Assembly (NCBI GenBank): GCA_022393335.1
Contig: JAJEKB010021191.1
Coordinates: forward strand, 2,141,944 to 2,205,943
Direction of reading: 5' to 3'
Length of the DNA: 64,000 nt
Source of the DNA: Macrotrachela quadricornifera
Taxonomy: Eukaryota; Rotifera; Eurotatoria; Philodinida; Philodinidae
Shown: positions 24,422 through 35,970 of the stretch, piece by piece
How positions within the stretch are numbered: position 1 is the first letter of the stretch
Layout: every line of letters starts with the position of its first letter
The notes under the pieces: model-generated
The model's input: only the letters and a program-made list of their open reading frames with translations
Told to the model about the DNA's origin: nothing
Databases searched by the model: none
Position numbers and translations under genes: made by a program

Positions 24422-26220
24422 ATGTAATATAACAATGACTATTTCAAATAAAAAAAAATGACTTCTATTGGTGTTGGCAGAATTTTAGATATCTATTTAA
24501 TAAAGTTTCGAGAAAAGTTATTTTGAATATAAATACTATCTGAAGAATCTTTGGTTATATCATCATTCAATAATTCAAAAATTTTCATGATATTTATCAT
24601 AGTTTTCTAAAGTGATGATAATTATTGTTCGATCCGAGTTGCATTTGAAATGTTACTCAAAATTAAAATTTAATATATCTATTTCAATTTGATAAAAATG
24701 AAATAGATTTATTAATTTTGAAGGATGAGAGAATAATACAGAATATTTCGAACTTTTGCCGATTATTTTCTTCCAAATACAGTTCTATACCTTTACTTAA
24801 ATCTTGACTCGATAATAGATAATAGACAGTTTTCTTTATATATATATGTAGGTTTTATAGTCTTAATCCTCATATCTTATAGCGATACTCGGTTACAGCA
24901 TTATGTCCTTGTATTCTTAGCATCTCATAACCTTATCAACTCTCAACTTTATTTGGTCATAAACTCATCTTTTGTAAGCTTACTCCCGATAGTCGAACGT
25001 ATTACAACCTCTACAGTCTTATCCTCTTAGATTTCATCTCTAATATGTAAAAAAGAAAAATCTTGATTTCTTTCTTTGAATTAGAAGCATTCGTTATCAT
25101 TGCCGTTTTTCTTTCGTTTGCATGGGAGAAACTTGAAGATTATCATCATGTGTTAACATTCTCATAGGAACATGTCATTACCTCTTTTCAGTTAACTCAA
25201 GTAGAAGTGCCACGTATAGAAAAATATTGACTTTCGCTTTTAGTTATTGATAAAATAAAATTTCTAGAATATTTAAAAAAGAACTATGAAAATAATGTAT
25301 TAAAGGTACCCGTCTCTCTCTTTTGATTAATTTTTGATCTCGATGATGATAAAGCCGATCGGGTTGAAAATTTTACTACAAATTGGGCACATGAAATAAT
25401 CAGACACGTATTCAAGGAAAAAATTTTTACAGCAGGTCTTTGTAGAGTTTTCCATAGGATCTCACCTTGCCACTGTGCAATTTCCATCAAACATTGTCCG
25501 ATTGAGCTGAAAATTTTTTTGCAGATACCTACGACTATATCTTATCTCAGAGGTAGTTTTGAACTTTCGAGAAAATTTCACTTTCTTTGCTTTTATAAAA
25601 AAAATCAAAAGGTTTTTTTCAAAACCAATGTTCTGGCTTTGGTGATCCCTATAAATCTGGATAGAGAAGTCAAAAATGAAAATGACTGATTTTTTTTCTG
25701 AAGAGTAGTTTCAAATATCTGTTTGTAAAAATTTCAACTCGCCTGGATAAAATTAAAGAATGGTTTTTCATCGTACAATTGAGCGCTATGCATGAAAAAC
25801 CAGCACCCAGCCTACTTTTAGAATATATAAATAAAAAAAAAGGAAGAATACTCTTAAAAATTAACCGAACTGCAATCGTTATTACAAATGACTGGTGAGA
25901 TTTTAATCTTTTGTTTGTTGTTGGCACCTATTTATCGACAATCAGGTAAAAGACTTTGATTTTAGCTATATTTTCGATTGTAAGAGAATAAATTAGAGAT
26001 TATAATTCCTAAAGATTTTCAATATACACATATCATGATCTTCATTAATGTGTTTATAATTTTATTTTGTAATACATACTAAATGTATAATTGTAGAGAA
26101 TGAAAAAAGAAATTGAAATTATGAATGTTAATCTATGATAATAAGAGAGATATTTCACAAGAAAAGAATTTAAGTGTCATAAATGATTTTGTCGTCACAT
26201 TGTTCAGATACATCTCTGTA
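24422..26220. other. Intergenic with decayed repeat blocks
   Basis: Between 25,284 and 25,760 short blocks such as GAGCTGAAAATTTTT, GGTTGAAAATTTT and AAAAATTTCAACTC recur, reminiscent of AAAATTTCAGCTCAAT at about 1775. These look like old retroelement tails. No gene is supported. Confidence 0.4.
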
Positions 26221-28910
26221 TCACATATGTAAAAGTATAAAAAATGTTGCGAAAGTAAAGCTAGCTGTATTAGCATCATAAAAAGGAGTTGCATTTGAAA
26301 TGATTATAATAGTGGTAGTAGAGCTCTCTGTTGTCATCCAACTTGTAGTACTTGTTGTAGTACTAGTTGAAGTAACCGTTTGAATCGTATCCCAAAAGTC
26401 ACATCTTGCCATGTTGATAACGCCAAATATGAGACTCTCATTGAATATTATGCCTTGTTTTCCTTGACTCCAATCTGGCCATTTGATACCAGTTGTTGAT
26501 GTTGGATAACCATTTTTTGCCATACTCTGCCATGCTGTCACTATTTCTATGCTTAATATTTGTTCACTTGCTGAAAAGTCACATGATCCATTGGGTTGTG
26601 GTAGATTAGACATTTCATGAAATACGAATGCAAGTTCACTTGTATGTGTAGCACCTAAGAGAGTGAGCATAGAAGTTGTTATTGACGGTATCCATGGACA
26701 ACTTGGTACATGATTCCACAGGTAAGTATAAGTGCCGAGTTCTGTCGTTAGTGAAGTTTGGAGAGCACGACGTGTAGGACATATATATTCAGCATCAGTA
26801 ATGATTGCAGCAATCGCATAGAAGGCAGGTGCCACAGTTGAGCTGAACATGGAGATCGGATAGATAGTTGAAATGCTAGACGCAAGAGTAGGGCCAAATG
26901 CAGTATTGAGATAATTATTGTAGTGAGTGGAAGTAATAGCAAGAGGATTGGGAAAAGACGCAACGGCAGCCAACACACCTTCCATGGTACCTGTTTAAAT
27001 AGAGTTGTTTTTTATAGAAGAAACCTTGAAATAACTACTAATATTATTCGAAATGTATACCATAGCTACTAAATAGTCATATCACTTTGATTTTAATAAC
27101 TATCCCTACACTTCAACAAAACAGGTGAGTATTGACTCAAACTTTTTTTTAGTGTAAACTGCTACTTATGATGGCTTATAAAACTCGCGTTTTTTGCTTA
27201 AAAACCTTTTTTTAAAGAACACTTCTCAAGAACTTTTGGCTCATAGTCTTCCATTTTTTGAATAGCAAAAAAAATACACAAACTTACATGCTCCTGCCAT
27301 GAGTGGGACTATTGGTGAAGTGGCAATTGGTTGAACAGGTATTATATATCCATCAACATGTGCAAAGAATTTATTTGGCAGGGAAACGTACATAGGAGCA
27401 TACTGGAGTGTTGCTTGATTGATTTGATCAGGTGTTTTCATACGAAGACATTCTGCTACCTGGTTCTTACTTTATTTCTACAATATAAAAAATAGTCAAA
27501 GACACTTACATCACTTGTATTGGAACAGCCAAGACCTCCAACGAATTGTTTACCATTTTGAATCTGTTGCTCCGTCGTTGTTAGAAGTCTTCCAGCACCT
27601 GATTCCGAAATGACACTGGAGAATAGGCCAGAAGCTTGAGGAAGAGTGCTGATAATGTAAGCCAACGTTCCACCCGCTGATTGACCAAAGAGAAGGACCG
27701 TTTTCTATATTATATATATATATTAAAATGATAGGCGAAATTGACCGAGTAGTAGTGTCATGGATAGTTAAACAAATATAGAGTATAGTGAAATTTCTTT
27801 GTTCTCTCTTCATGAAAAAGAAGATAAGAGAGCCTATACAAATGCTGAATAAACAAAATCCGCGGAGGAACTTTTTATTGTGTCCGTCAATTTTTGCTAA
27901 AAATTTTATAACAGAATGAAATATTTTAATAGGGTAATGACTCAAACTTTTTGTGGAAGCTGGGATTTCGGAAGCAATTTATATATTTTTAAATTGTTAA
28001 AGTCAAATAGTGGAACCATGCGTTTTTCATAAGTCAACTTTTGAACCGAGAAAATAATGTATTTAACATTCAACGAATTTCAAATATCAATTTTATTAAG
28101 CAGCTAACCGTTTTTCTTTTAGAAAAAGAACTCAAAGTATTGAAAAGGCTGAGTCTCAAATAGTAGAATGAAGTTCAGAAGCTTCTGTTAATCTTAATAA
28201 TGCCTCTATGTAGCTATTAGTTATTATATAATGAAATTAATCATACGTTATTGCCGCCGAATGAAGCGATATTTTCTTGAATCCATTGTAATACCATAAG
28301 AATATCGAGGATACCATAGTTACCTTTAAAATTTGCTGGAGGTCCTAAAGTGAGCCAGCCAAGAGGACCGAGTCGATAATTCATTGAAACGACAATCGCA
28401 TTTGTAGCTATTCCACATCCATTATATAAGGGATCGGAGGACAGACCTACATAACCACCTCCGCCATGGATCCAAACTTTCACTGGAAGTAAAGATGTAT
28501 TAGTAGCCTTGGCTGGAGCCCACACATTAAGATACAGGCTATAAAGAGGACATTATAAACTTTACGTTATAGCTTTATCTCACTTACCAATTCTCAGAGT
28601 AAGCGGGAGCTTGATTTGGAAATGAACCAAATTGATTGCAACCAGGTGAAAATGTCGTAGCATTAATACTACCATTGGGATACGTTGAATTATATGAAAC
28701 TGGAGCATTCCATCGAAGAGATCCAACTGGAGGTTGAGCGTATGGAATACCGAGATAGGCCACTACATTAGTAAATGGACAAGAACACAAGGATCCAAAT
28801 ATAGTTCCATTTTTTACCCTGACCGATACAGTTTGTGCAGAAATACATACCATAAATATATTGACCAGAAATAACAATTGTAATACATGAGTAGATATTG
28901 ATTTCGACAT
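26221..28910 (-). CDS. Type-B carboxylesterase/lipase, secreted or GPI-anchored
   Basis: Five exons join in frame on the minus strand: 28,588-28,910, 28,247-28,538, 27,510-27,704, 27,288-27,459, 26,221-26,990 (583 residues, normal for the family). A signal peptide covers about residues 1-25. Family blocks: LGIPYAQPPVGSLRW, CLYLNVWAP after the first intron, the oxyanion loop HGGGGYVG, and SMNYRLGPLGW. The triad appears complete: Ser214 in GQSAGG, Glu331 in TMEG, His443 in GATHTSEL. The tail is a Thr/Ser-rich linker (about 530-558) followed by a short hydrophobic end (SFTFATFFILLHM), suggesting GPI attachment or a weak membrane tail. Expected activity is hydrolysis of carboxylic esters outside the cell; substrate unknown. 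Intron 2 (about 540 bases) is far longer than the others. It is not a neuroligin-like inactive relative, because the Ser, Glu and His are all present. Confidence 0.88.
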
Positions 28911-31900
28911 CTAAAATATAGCTCACATTAGATATTACTTAACTTTCAATGAGTACAGATTAGAAAGTTTTACAGAAGTTTAGATCAATGATTCGCAAAT
29001 AAAATATTGTGATATTTTGACTTGAGAATCAGAAATGAAAAATATGATAGTATGCAAAAGAATTTTATCCATGTCGGATTTTTTTAAGTTCTCTTAGAAG
29101 AACAACGTAAAAGTGATACTCATGAGTATGACATAATGATTTCCACATGTCAATATAATTAGATTTAAATTTGGTTTTCGAATGGATGTTCAAAAGTATT
29201 CGCGTATTTTAGTAATACCTAATTAAAAAATGATAGAGAATGAAAGGCAACTATAGATAACTTCTCCTCTTCTTTTTTATTCTCCGATCAAAACGTCATC
29301 CGTTTTCTCGCATTCGATCTATATCATAAATTCGTGGCACAGCTAAAAATTACTTAATCAACACAAAACACTTTAAGAGACAATTATTTTGTAATTGTCC
29401 TAAGCATCTAGATCATACACTTACTATCACAAATGACAGTATGCAATAGATACAGCGGTTTAAATAGCTGTGCATGATAATTGTTTGTCTTCATGTCAAA
29501 TACAAAGAAATACGACGATTGCATATAGTGTCAGTTTTACTTCATACGCCAATGTACCATGTCAGGCATCTTAGTAACGTTCTCATCACAAACTGTGGCA
29601 GTAGAACTTTCTTCTTTTTCTCTTACAAACTGTCACATATATAGCGACAAAACCAAAGTCTAATATTGGATTATAATGAAAGACGATTGATTTTAAGATA
29701 ACCATTTTTGACTATTTTGCCAAAACTCACTGTGACGGATTACAATTAATATCTTTCATTACGGACATACATTAACAGTACATTAAAATTGATAAACCGA
29801 ATCTGCCTGAAGTTTTACTATATTTCGTCGTAATGCATTAGTCCATTTTACGGGCTGTCTTTTACGTTAGTTAACGATCGCCATTCCTTCTACTATTTTC
29901 ACTGTTTTGTACGAGCTTATTGTTTATGACGTTGTTTTCTTCGACTTAAGAAATACTATAATCAATTTTTCTTTGATAAACTAGTGTATGCCGAGCTTTG
30001 TTATCTCTACCAAGACTTTCATGGTTTTTATATATTGTAGTCTATTAAGCAAGTAAATGTCTTAGTATGCAGCTGCCTATTTTTCCTTTTGAAGCTACAC
30101 ACATTATGCTCGCCTAATAAAATATAACCTATTTTTTCTTACCTTATTATCACAATACCGTCCGTGGTAGGAGAGAAAAAAAATGTAATTCTAACTGCAT
30201 GTTCGTATGCATATATATATGCTTGATAGAAGCTCATACAAGTGTTATGATGTTTGCTTTCGAACGACATCACAAACGATGTTGACGAACGTAAAGTACG
30301 TCAAAACAGGATTACTAATTCTGTTTCTTCGTCCATGATTTCAAAGTAATTGAAGGGATTCATTTTATTTAAAGCATCATGAAAGCAACTGTATAAATAT
30401 AGAATGAGCGAAAGTTTTGACAGTTGTTAGACGAAATTCTTTTAAAACTAATCATCTTTGAAAAATATAGAAAAGAAAGCATGAAAATGATAGACAACAT
30501 ACAGAAAGTTTCGATTATGTCCTTTGATTTCGATAGAGACTTTAGATCTATAGTTCAAGGCGCAACGCAAATGACTCTTTAATTGCATTCTAATTTTGAC
30601 CAAATGAAATCATGTATATACATACGCAAATAATAGTAAATTTTGCTGATGCTTTACTACGCTTTGACATCTTTTTTTGTAACAATTGGATATTTGAATG
30701 AGAATATAATGAAGCCTAAGAAAGTGTATCATAGTTTGAACTATAGATCTAAAGTTTCTCTGTCTAATTCAAAGGCCATAATCGACACTTCCTGTGTACG
30801 GTATGTCATTTTCATGCTTTCTTTTCTATATTTTTCAAAACTAATTAGTTTTAAAAGAATTTTGTCTAACACATTATCAGAGAAAAGGGCACCCTAACTT
30901 CTTCTCTTTCGATTGGTGAAAGCCGCAGGTCTCTAGCTGTTTCCGTTCTCGCGTTATTCAAAAAACAGTCACTTGCGCAAACTTTTTGGATAGACTATAA
31001 TTTCATTTTAAATTTGTATATATTTACGAATTTGGATAGAGAGGTGAAAGCATTTGTTTAGAATTCATTGATCTGTTCTATGACGACTAAACTATTGAGT
31101 TTTATAATTCTCTCTACTGAAAGAAAGGTAATGCGCCGAGCAGATGTTTGGTCATTGTTCAATTGTTAGGTTCTGATACCAATTTTCGATAAAACCTGAC
31201 TGAAAGGCAATCGAGAGTGGAAAATGTGAATCTGCTGTCGATTTATTAATTATTAATTGCTAGTTAGTAATTAGTAATTAATTATTAATATTTTTCATAG
31301 AGTTTAACCAAAGGCGGGAATTCGAATCTGTGATGAATTTTTGTTAATTATTAGTTATTCAGTTTTATTCTCTAGAAAGAGGGTTATGCGCGAAGTAGTC
31401 ACAGCGATTAAACGTTCGTTCGCTCATTCATTGGTTCGATTGCTGTGAGAAGAAAGCAAATAAATATAACCTCGATAATAACTTCATTACTGAGTGTGGT
31501 AGACCACCTAATCACATGTTTTTTTATATGTAGCTGTGGTGTAATGGGGATCTGAGCTACCGAATTTCGATGAATGAAACCTTTTTCTCCATAGACACTA
31601 CGAGACATAAATCAGCTCATAATATTTTAATGTGCGCGAATATGACAAAGGGAGAGATCCCTTGGTTTGGAACGCGCCTTCTTGTAAGAGATGGATGATT
31701 TTTTGAAATCCAATATCTCATGACGGAAATGTTCATTTTATATCTATGAACTCCAAATATGTCTACTAAATTATGATGGTAGTAACCGACATTCAGTAGA
31801 GGGCTTAATGACGTTTTCGTTGCGTTACCTTGTATCTTAATTGTAGAATATACTACTTGTTGGAAGACTCATATTCTCCTCTTCAATCAAAGTTCTAATC

Positions 31901-32100
31901 AATTGAATAAATTTTTTTGTACACATCGAAATAATAATACATTGTTTATAATTATTGTAGATCTATGATACTATTTGTAAGATAAGCAAAATATGATTTT
32001 AATATTTATTTATATTTTACTAGGATTGAATACTGAGAAAAATATGTATGGAAAAACAGAGAATAATTATCAATATATAATATTGATTAACATACCAAAA
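28911..32100. other. Long intergenic region, no gene seen
   Basis: About 3.2 kb, AT-rich. At 31,090-31,400 an imperfect direct duplication is visible (GAGTTTTATAATTCTCTC..GGTAATGCGCCGAG and CAGTTTTATTCTCTAG..GGTTATGCGCGAAG), separated by an ATTAAT-rich block with local palindromes. A 66-codon minus frame at 31,408-31,608 has no recognisable domain. No gene called. Confidence 0.4.
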
Positions 32101-32379
32101 TTATTGTTTATCATAATAATAACGATGATCAGGAGGAGCAATACGAGTAACACAACGAGTACGAGTATCATCACGACCATTGCACATATCAGTGACAATA
32201 TCATGAGTATTTTGATCAACACCACAGCAATCGTCTCTATTTTAGCATAAACCACCAGGTGGAATACAACGACGTTTGACAACAGGTTGAATATTTTCTT
32301 TCGACTTTCGTGCATTACCATACATTATCGTCAATGTTAAAATAATGATCAAATAAAATTCTAATTTAGTTTTATTCAT
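32101..32379 (-). pseudogene. Cystine-knot-like secreted peptide gene interrupted by an in-frame TAA
   Basis: The ATG at 32,379 opens a frame with a signal peptide (about residues 1-23, LIIILTLTIMYGNA), a short charged propeptide and a KRR site at 35-37. Two cysteines follow (38, 45), then a TAA at codon 46 (32,242-32,244). The same frame stays open for 46 more codons to the TAA at 32,101-32,103 and carries the remaining cysteines: a CC pair at 51-52, then 66 and 76. The spacing C-x6-C-x5-CC-x13-C-x9-C is the inhibitor-cystine-knot (knottin) layout. Such peptides include venom peptides, antimicrobials, protease inhibitors and agouti-like ligands; nothing here says which. The stop lies inside the second loop, so this is either a recent nonsense pseudogene or a readthrough gene. 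I describe the break only. An opposite-strand frame at 31,993-32,250 is a shadow. Confidence 0.6.
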
Positions 32380-34000
32380 TTTTCTATTATTAATTCGGCG
32401 AGGAATACAAAAAAATAAATTGGTTAAAATAACCAAAGTTATGTTTCTACAGTAATATCATGTCTCTTATATATTTATCGATTTACAATTAGTTAAAAGC
32501 ACATCCAGAAACGCCAATTGATCAAATACTATAGTGAATAATAGATTCGTCTTTTTTTCTCTTTCTTTGCTTCTTGAGATGAAGAGTTACGATTTTGCAT
32601 GGAAGTATATTTACACACTTGAATAGAAATAATTGATATCAAGAGTGAAGGTAATTTTTGAGTACAAATTAAGATTTGTAGACTATTACATCTATTAATC
32701 TTTTGCATAACAGTGATCGAATTCATCACTAGTCAGATGAACCGATTCATCTGAACGCAATCGAATTTCATTATGATTTTCTCTATACAAGTCTAAGTTT
32801 AGAAATAGCAGATGTCGCATAGTAGCATATTCGGATACTTTTCAGTTTCTGCAGTTGGCCACCATTTTTACTCGCACTTGATGTGAGTGCAGGTCTTGTT
32901 CTTTCGTTCTAAGCGCACGCATAAAAATGATCATTTTCTGTGGCGATGATTTGAAGAATAAAAAATCACAAAATATTTGCTCAAAGGTGTGATGAAAATA
33001 TCGCGATCAAATCGTTCCCATTTATTTTTCGATTTCAACTAGGAGATTCCGTTTGTTTACTTTGTGTTCGAGAAGAACACAATTTGATCTTAGGACTTTG
33101 TTTTATCTTTCAGTAGCCGAGATATAGTAAAATCACTATTGGTGAACATCTCTCCTTTATGAGCAAACTATTATACTGAACGTCCTACGATCTCTCCGAG
33201 CGATTTTTGCTGGTTTTGGTCCCCTCCTTAATGAGCCCCTCGTAATTCAGAATGTGAATGCTTTTTTGCGATCCCTCCCGTGTAAAATAACCTCTACAAT
33301 ATGAACAGAGACATTTGACATCACTTATCGATGAGAAATTTTTCCGCATTTAATAGGTTCGTCTCACAATTCATTAGAGTCGAATGACGAAACGACTACT
33401 GAGAGAGAAATCAATCCCAACTTCTAGTCATTTTTGTTCATCAACTGTCTATTATTGACCGTGAAAAGTCATAAACATTGAAAACATTACGTCATTAGTT
33501 AAGATAATCACACAGTAACTTATTAATCTCAATGAAATAATTAAGGAAAATTGTGTGGAAGTGCTGTTTAAAACTTCAACGGTTAGATCATAGTGTGAAA
33601 TCGGAACTATCTCGTTTTTTAAAAACTAATTCCAATATCAGAATCATTGAAATTACTTGTTTATAATTCTAAATACGAATTGACACAGTTCATCAAAATC
33701 TTCCAGGAATCAGTTGCTTTAGAGAGGTTTTACTGTACACATACGTACATGTATATGTTGGACACAAGTTTGCATCATGAAGTGACATCCGATGACGCTA
33801 ATAAATTGATTTTTTCATTACCTTCACATTTCATATATTGAATGAATCTTTGGTCAGATAAGGAGTTTTTGAAAAAGTAAGGGTACTGATTTGTTATCTT
33901 CTCACATGGGATTTTTTTGTTCTCTTCTATCTTTTATTCTCAAGCTAAATAAGGTCACTGTATATAAAATAAAACATCGTCAGCACTAGTTCTCTGGTGG
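32380..34000. other. Intergenic with a repeat-derived block
   Basis: Bases 33,140-33,310 resemble the interior of the MITE at 12,395-12,570 (ATTATACTGAA, CGAGCGA, TTGCTGGTTTTGG, ATTCAGAATGTGAA), so the same repeat has landed at both places. A 64-codon frame at 33,647-33,841 has no recognisable content. Confidence 0.4.
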
Positions 34001-34910
34001 TCAAAATGCAGCTATATCATCCAGAATTGCATTGAAGATATCACGTCCGTTCAATCTTGTACGCCACATATATTCACATAAATATGAATCGATGAAACTC
34101 CAATCAGTACCATTCCTTTTTCTATTTTCATCCTTCGGGTTTCGTCAAACTCTTTCGATGTTTTGTGTGTGAGCTCCACTTTGTGAATTCACGAAATTGT
34201 ACTTGTGATTGACTGTAAGATGAGTACAACCACTAGCGGTTAATCTTCTGTAAGCTCGCCTTTCGTCCGTTATAATTGTTATTCTGGGTGGTGTTGTAGC
34301 GAGATATGTCACCTACATCTATATCTTTCTCTCTATTTGACCTTGTGCCCTTTCTCTTCTTACGTGTTCGCTACGGTTGACCGCCGTCCATTGTCTATCT
34401 CTTCTATATAAGCGTATGTTCTCTATGTTAACGATGACTTGTTGTATGAAGACGCCAAATAAAACGTGTATTACTATCTCACAGACACTTCTCTCCTCAT
34501 AGTTCATTACAGGTGTGACTCGATTTGTAATGATTGGAAACAGTATAGCTGCACTTCGAACGGGAAAGGTTTTCATAAAACACTTACGAGTTTCCCGACA
34601 GATTCCACCCAATATCTATTGTTGTGATAATATACAGTCAGCACTCATTGCTTGTGTCTGTTGAAGCTTAGAAGCACACACTTTTCTTAAGCAGTTATTT
34701 CAGTCTACGACAGAATTCTTGCCAATCTTGAGTTCAACTGTTGAAAATTCGACTGAGGTTGTCTTTCGAGAACAAGAATAGATGAAGAGGATGACCCTTC
34801 GAAGTGGCAGTCTGGAACCAATCAATCAATTGACGACAGCCTTTCAAGCTGTATCTCCATTGATCCTGAGCACCTAGACACAATTTCATTTTGTGACCAT
34901 TCTTGCAAAA
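34001..34910 (-). pseudogene. Merlin/ISXO2-like (IS1595-superfamily) transposase relic, split by a solo LTR
   Basis: Read on the minus strand, the pieces follow the ISXO2-like transposase in order. A zinc-ribbon start lies at about 34,830-34,910 (CKNGHKMKL, then LKGCRQLI). The core before the LTR reads ILGGICRETRKCFMKT and SAAILFPIITNRVTP. After the LTR it continues RITIITDERRAYRRL, VNHKYNFVNSQSGAHTQNIE and DSYLCEYMWRTRLNGRDIF, ending at a TGA at 34,001-34,003. Several frameshifts and stops break it between these blocks. The family is a DDE(N) cut-and-paste transposase; eukaryotic members are called Merlin. Terminal inverted repeats were not located. The 97-codon frame at 34,319-34,612 is a chimera of transposase and LTR sequence. 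Confidence 0.75.
34295..34511. mobile_element. Solo LTR (217 bp) with 5-base target-site duplication
   Basis: The element begins TGTAGCGAG and ends TTCATTACA, giving the TGTA...TACA ends of an LTR. It is flanked on both sides by GGTGT (34,290-34,294 and 34,512-34,516). A TATA-like CTATATAAGC lies near 34,406 and an AATAAA near 34,455, in the order expected of U3-R-U5 on the plus strand. There is no primer-binding site or internal region, so an LTR retrotransposon inserted here and was reduced by LTR-LTR recombination. It interrupts the Merlin-like transposase exactly between its VTP and RITII blocks. Confidence 0.8.
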
Positions 34911-35970
34911 TTTTTGAGTTTGAATTAATGTATATTATTGTAGGAACTCGACATTTGAAGCCTCATCTCGGATATATTCTGCTAAGCGTAGAAAATTCAT
35001 CATAAAAATGTTTAAGAAATATGACAGTCTGCCTGGTACTAACTATCAGTCAAGACAAATCTGAACTTTACACACATCTTTATGCATCCACAGGCGAATA
35101 TATATATGCAAGAGAGATGGAAAGGAAAAAATGCACTTGAATATACTAGAACAATGTATATATTAGTATACAAGAGTAAAATGAAAGAAGATATGGACAG
35201 AATCATATACTATGGGGAGACAGCAAACCAATACTAAAGAATCGATGGTTTTTGTTTATAAAATTACTAAACTATAAAATAACCTTATAGTGTTCTATGT
35301 ATGCATAAAAATCTTATCCTAATATTGAATAGAAGTGCAGCGAAACGTGGTTGCAAAATGATAAAGTGGGCTAAAGAAAAGAAAAATGAAAATTGCTTCA
35401 ACCTTTCTATTATTCCGACCGCATATCCTCATTCATTTTTAAAAGAAGATAAAGAAAAGAGAACAGAACGAACAAGAATAATATGATCTTGTGGACTAAA
35501 CCACGAAGTAACGATCACAACGATACTTCTATTAATTTTTGTAAAAAAAAGCACCCTTCTTGTTGAATGACTCATTGTTGATAGGTACTCACAAATGTAC
35601 TGAGGAAATTGCTAAGAATATGTCATGTTTGATATAAAAATATTGGTAAAACCTTACCATTTTGCACTGATAAATCCAATTTTACCAATAGCATTATCCT
35701 CCTGAAAAAAATAGTTTTACGCACTGTGTAGTTTACTTATCCATGAAAGATTTCATGATAACTTATAGATGTGACACAAAAAAAGAGTCGAGTTACAACT
35801 ACGGAATATATTCGAACACAAACAGACTTTAATAATTAGTCTAGACTTTCGAAAGCAAGCAACAGAGCTAAAACATCTAAATATGAAGAACAGTTCCAGA
35901 GCGATTGTTCAATGTCCATTGAAAGTAATTAGATCTTGAGAAATGTTTAAAAAAGCCAGTCATTGATGAT
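34911..35970. other. Intergenic, no gene seen
   Basis: About 1 kb of AT-rich DNA. A 61-codon frame at 35,301-35,486 is Lys-rich and low in information; not called. The right part is the 3' flank of the minus-strand kinase. Confidence 0.4.

Noticed and set aside
31408..31608. 66-codon minus-strand frame starting MSRSVYGEKG
   Set aside because: The first 40 residues look protein-like, but there is no domain, partner exon or promoter to support it.
34319..34612. 97-codon minus-strand frame
   Set aside because: It is a chimera of Merlin-like transposase and solo-LTR sequence, not a gene.
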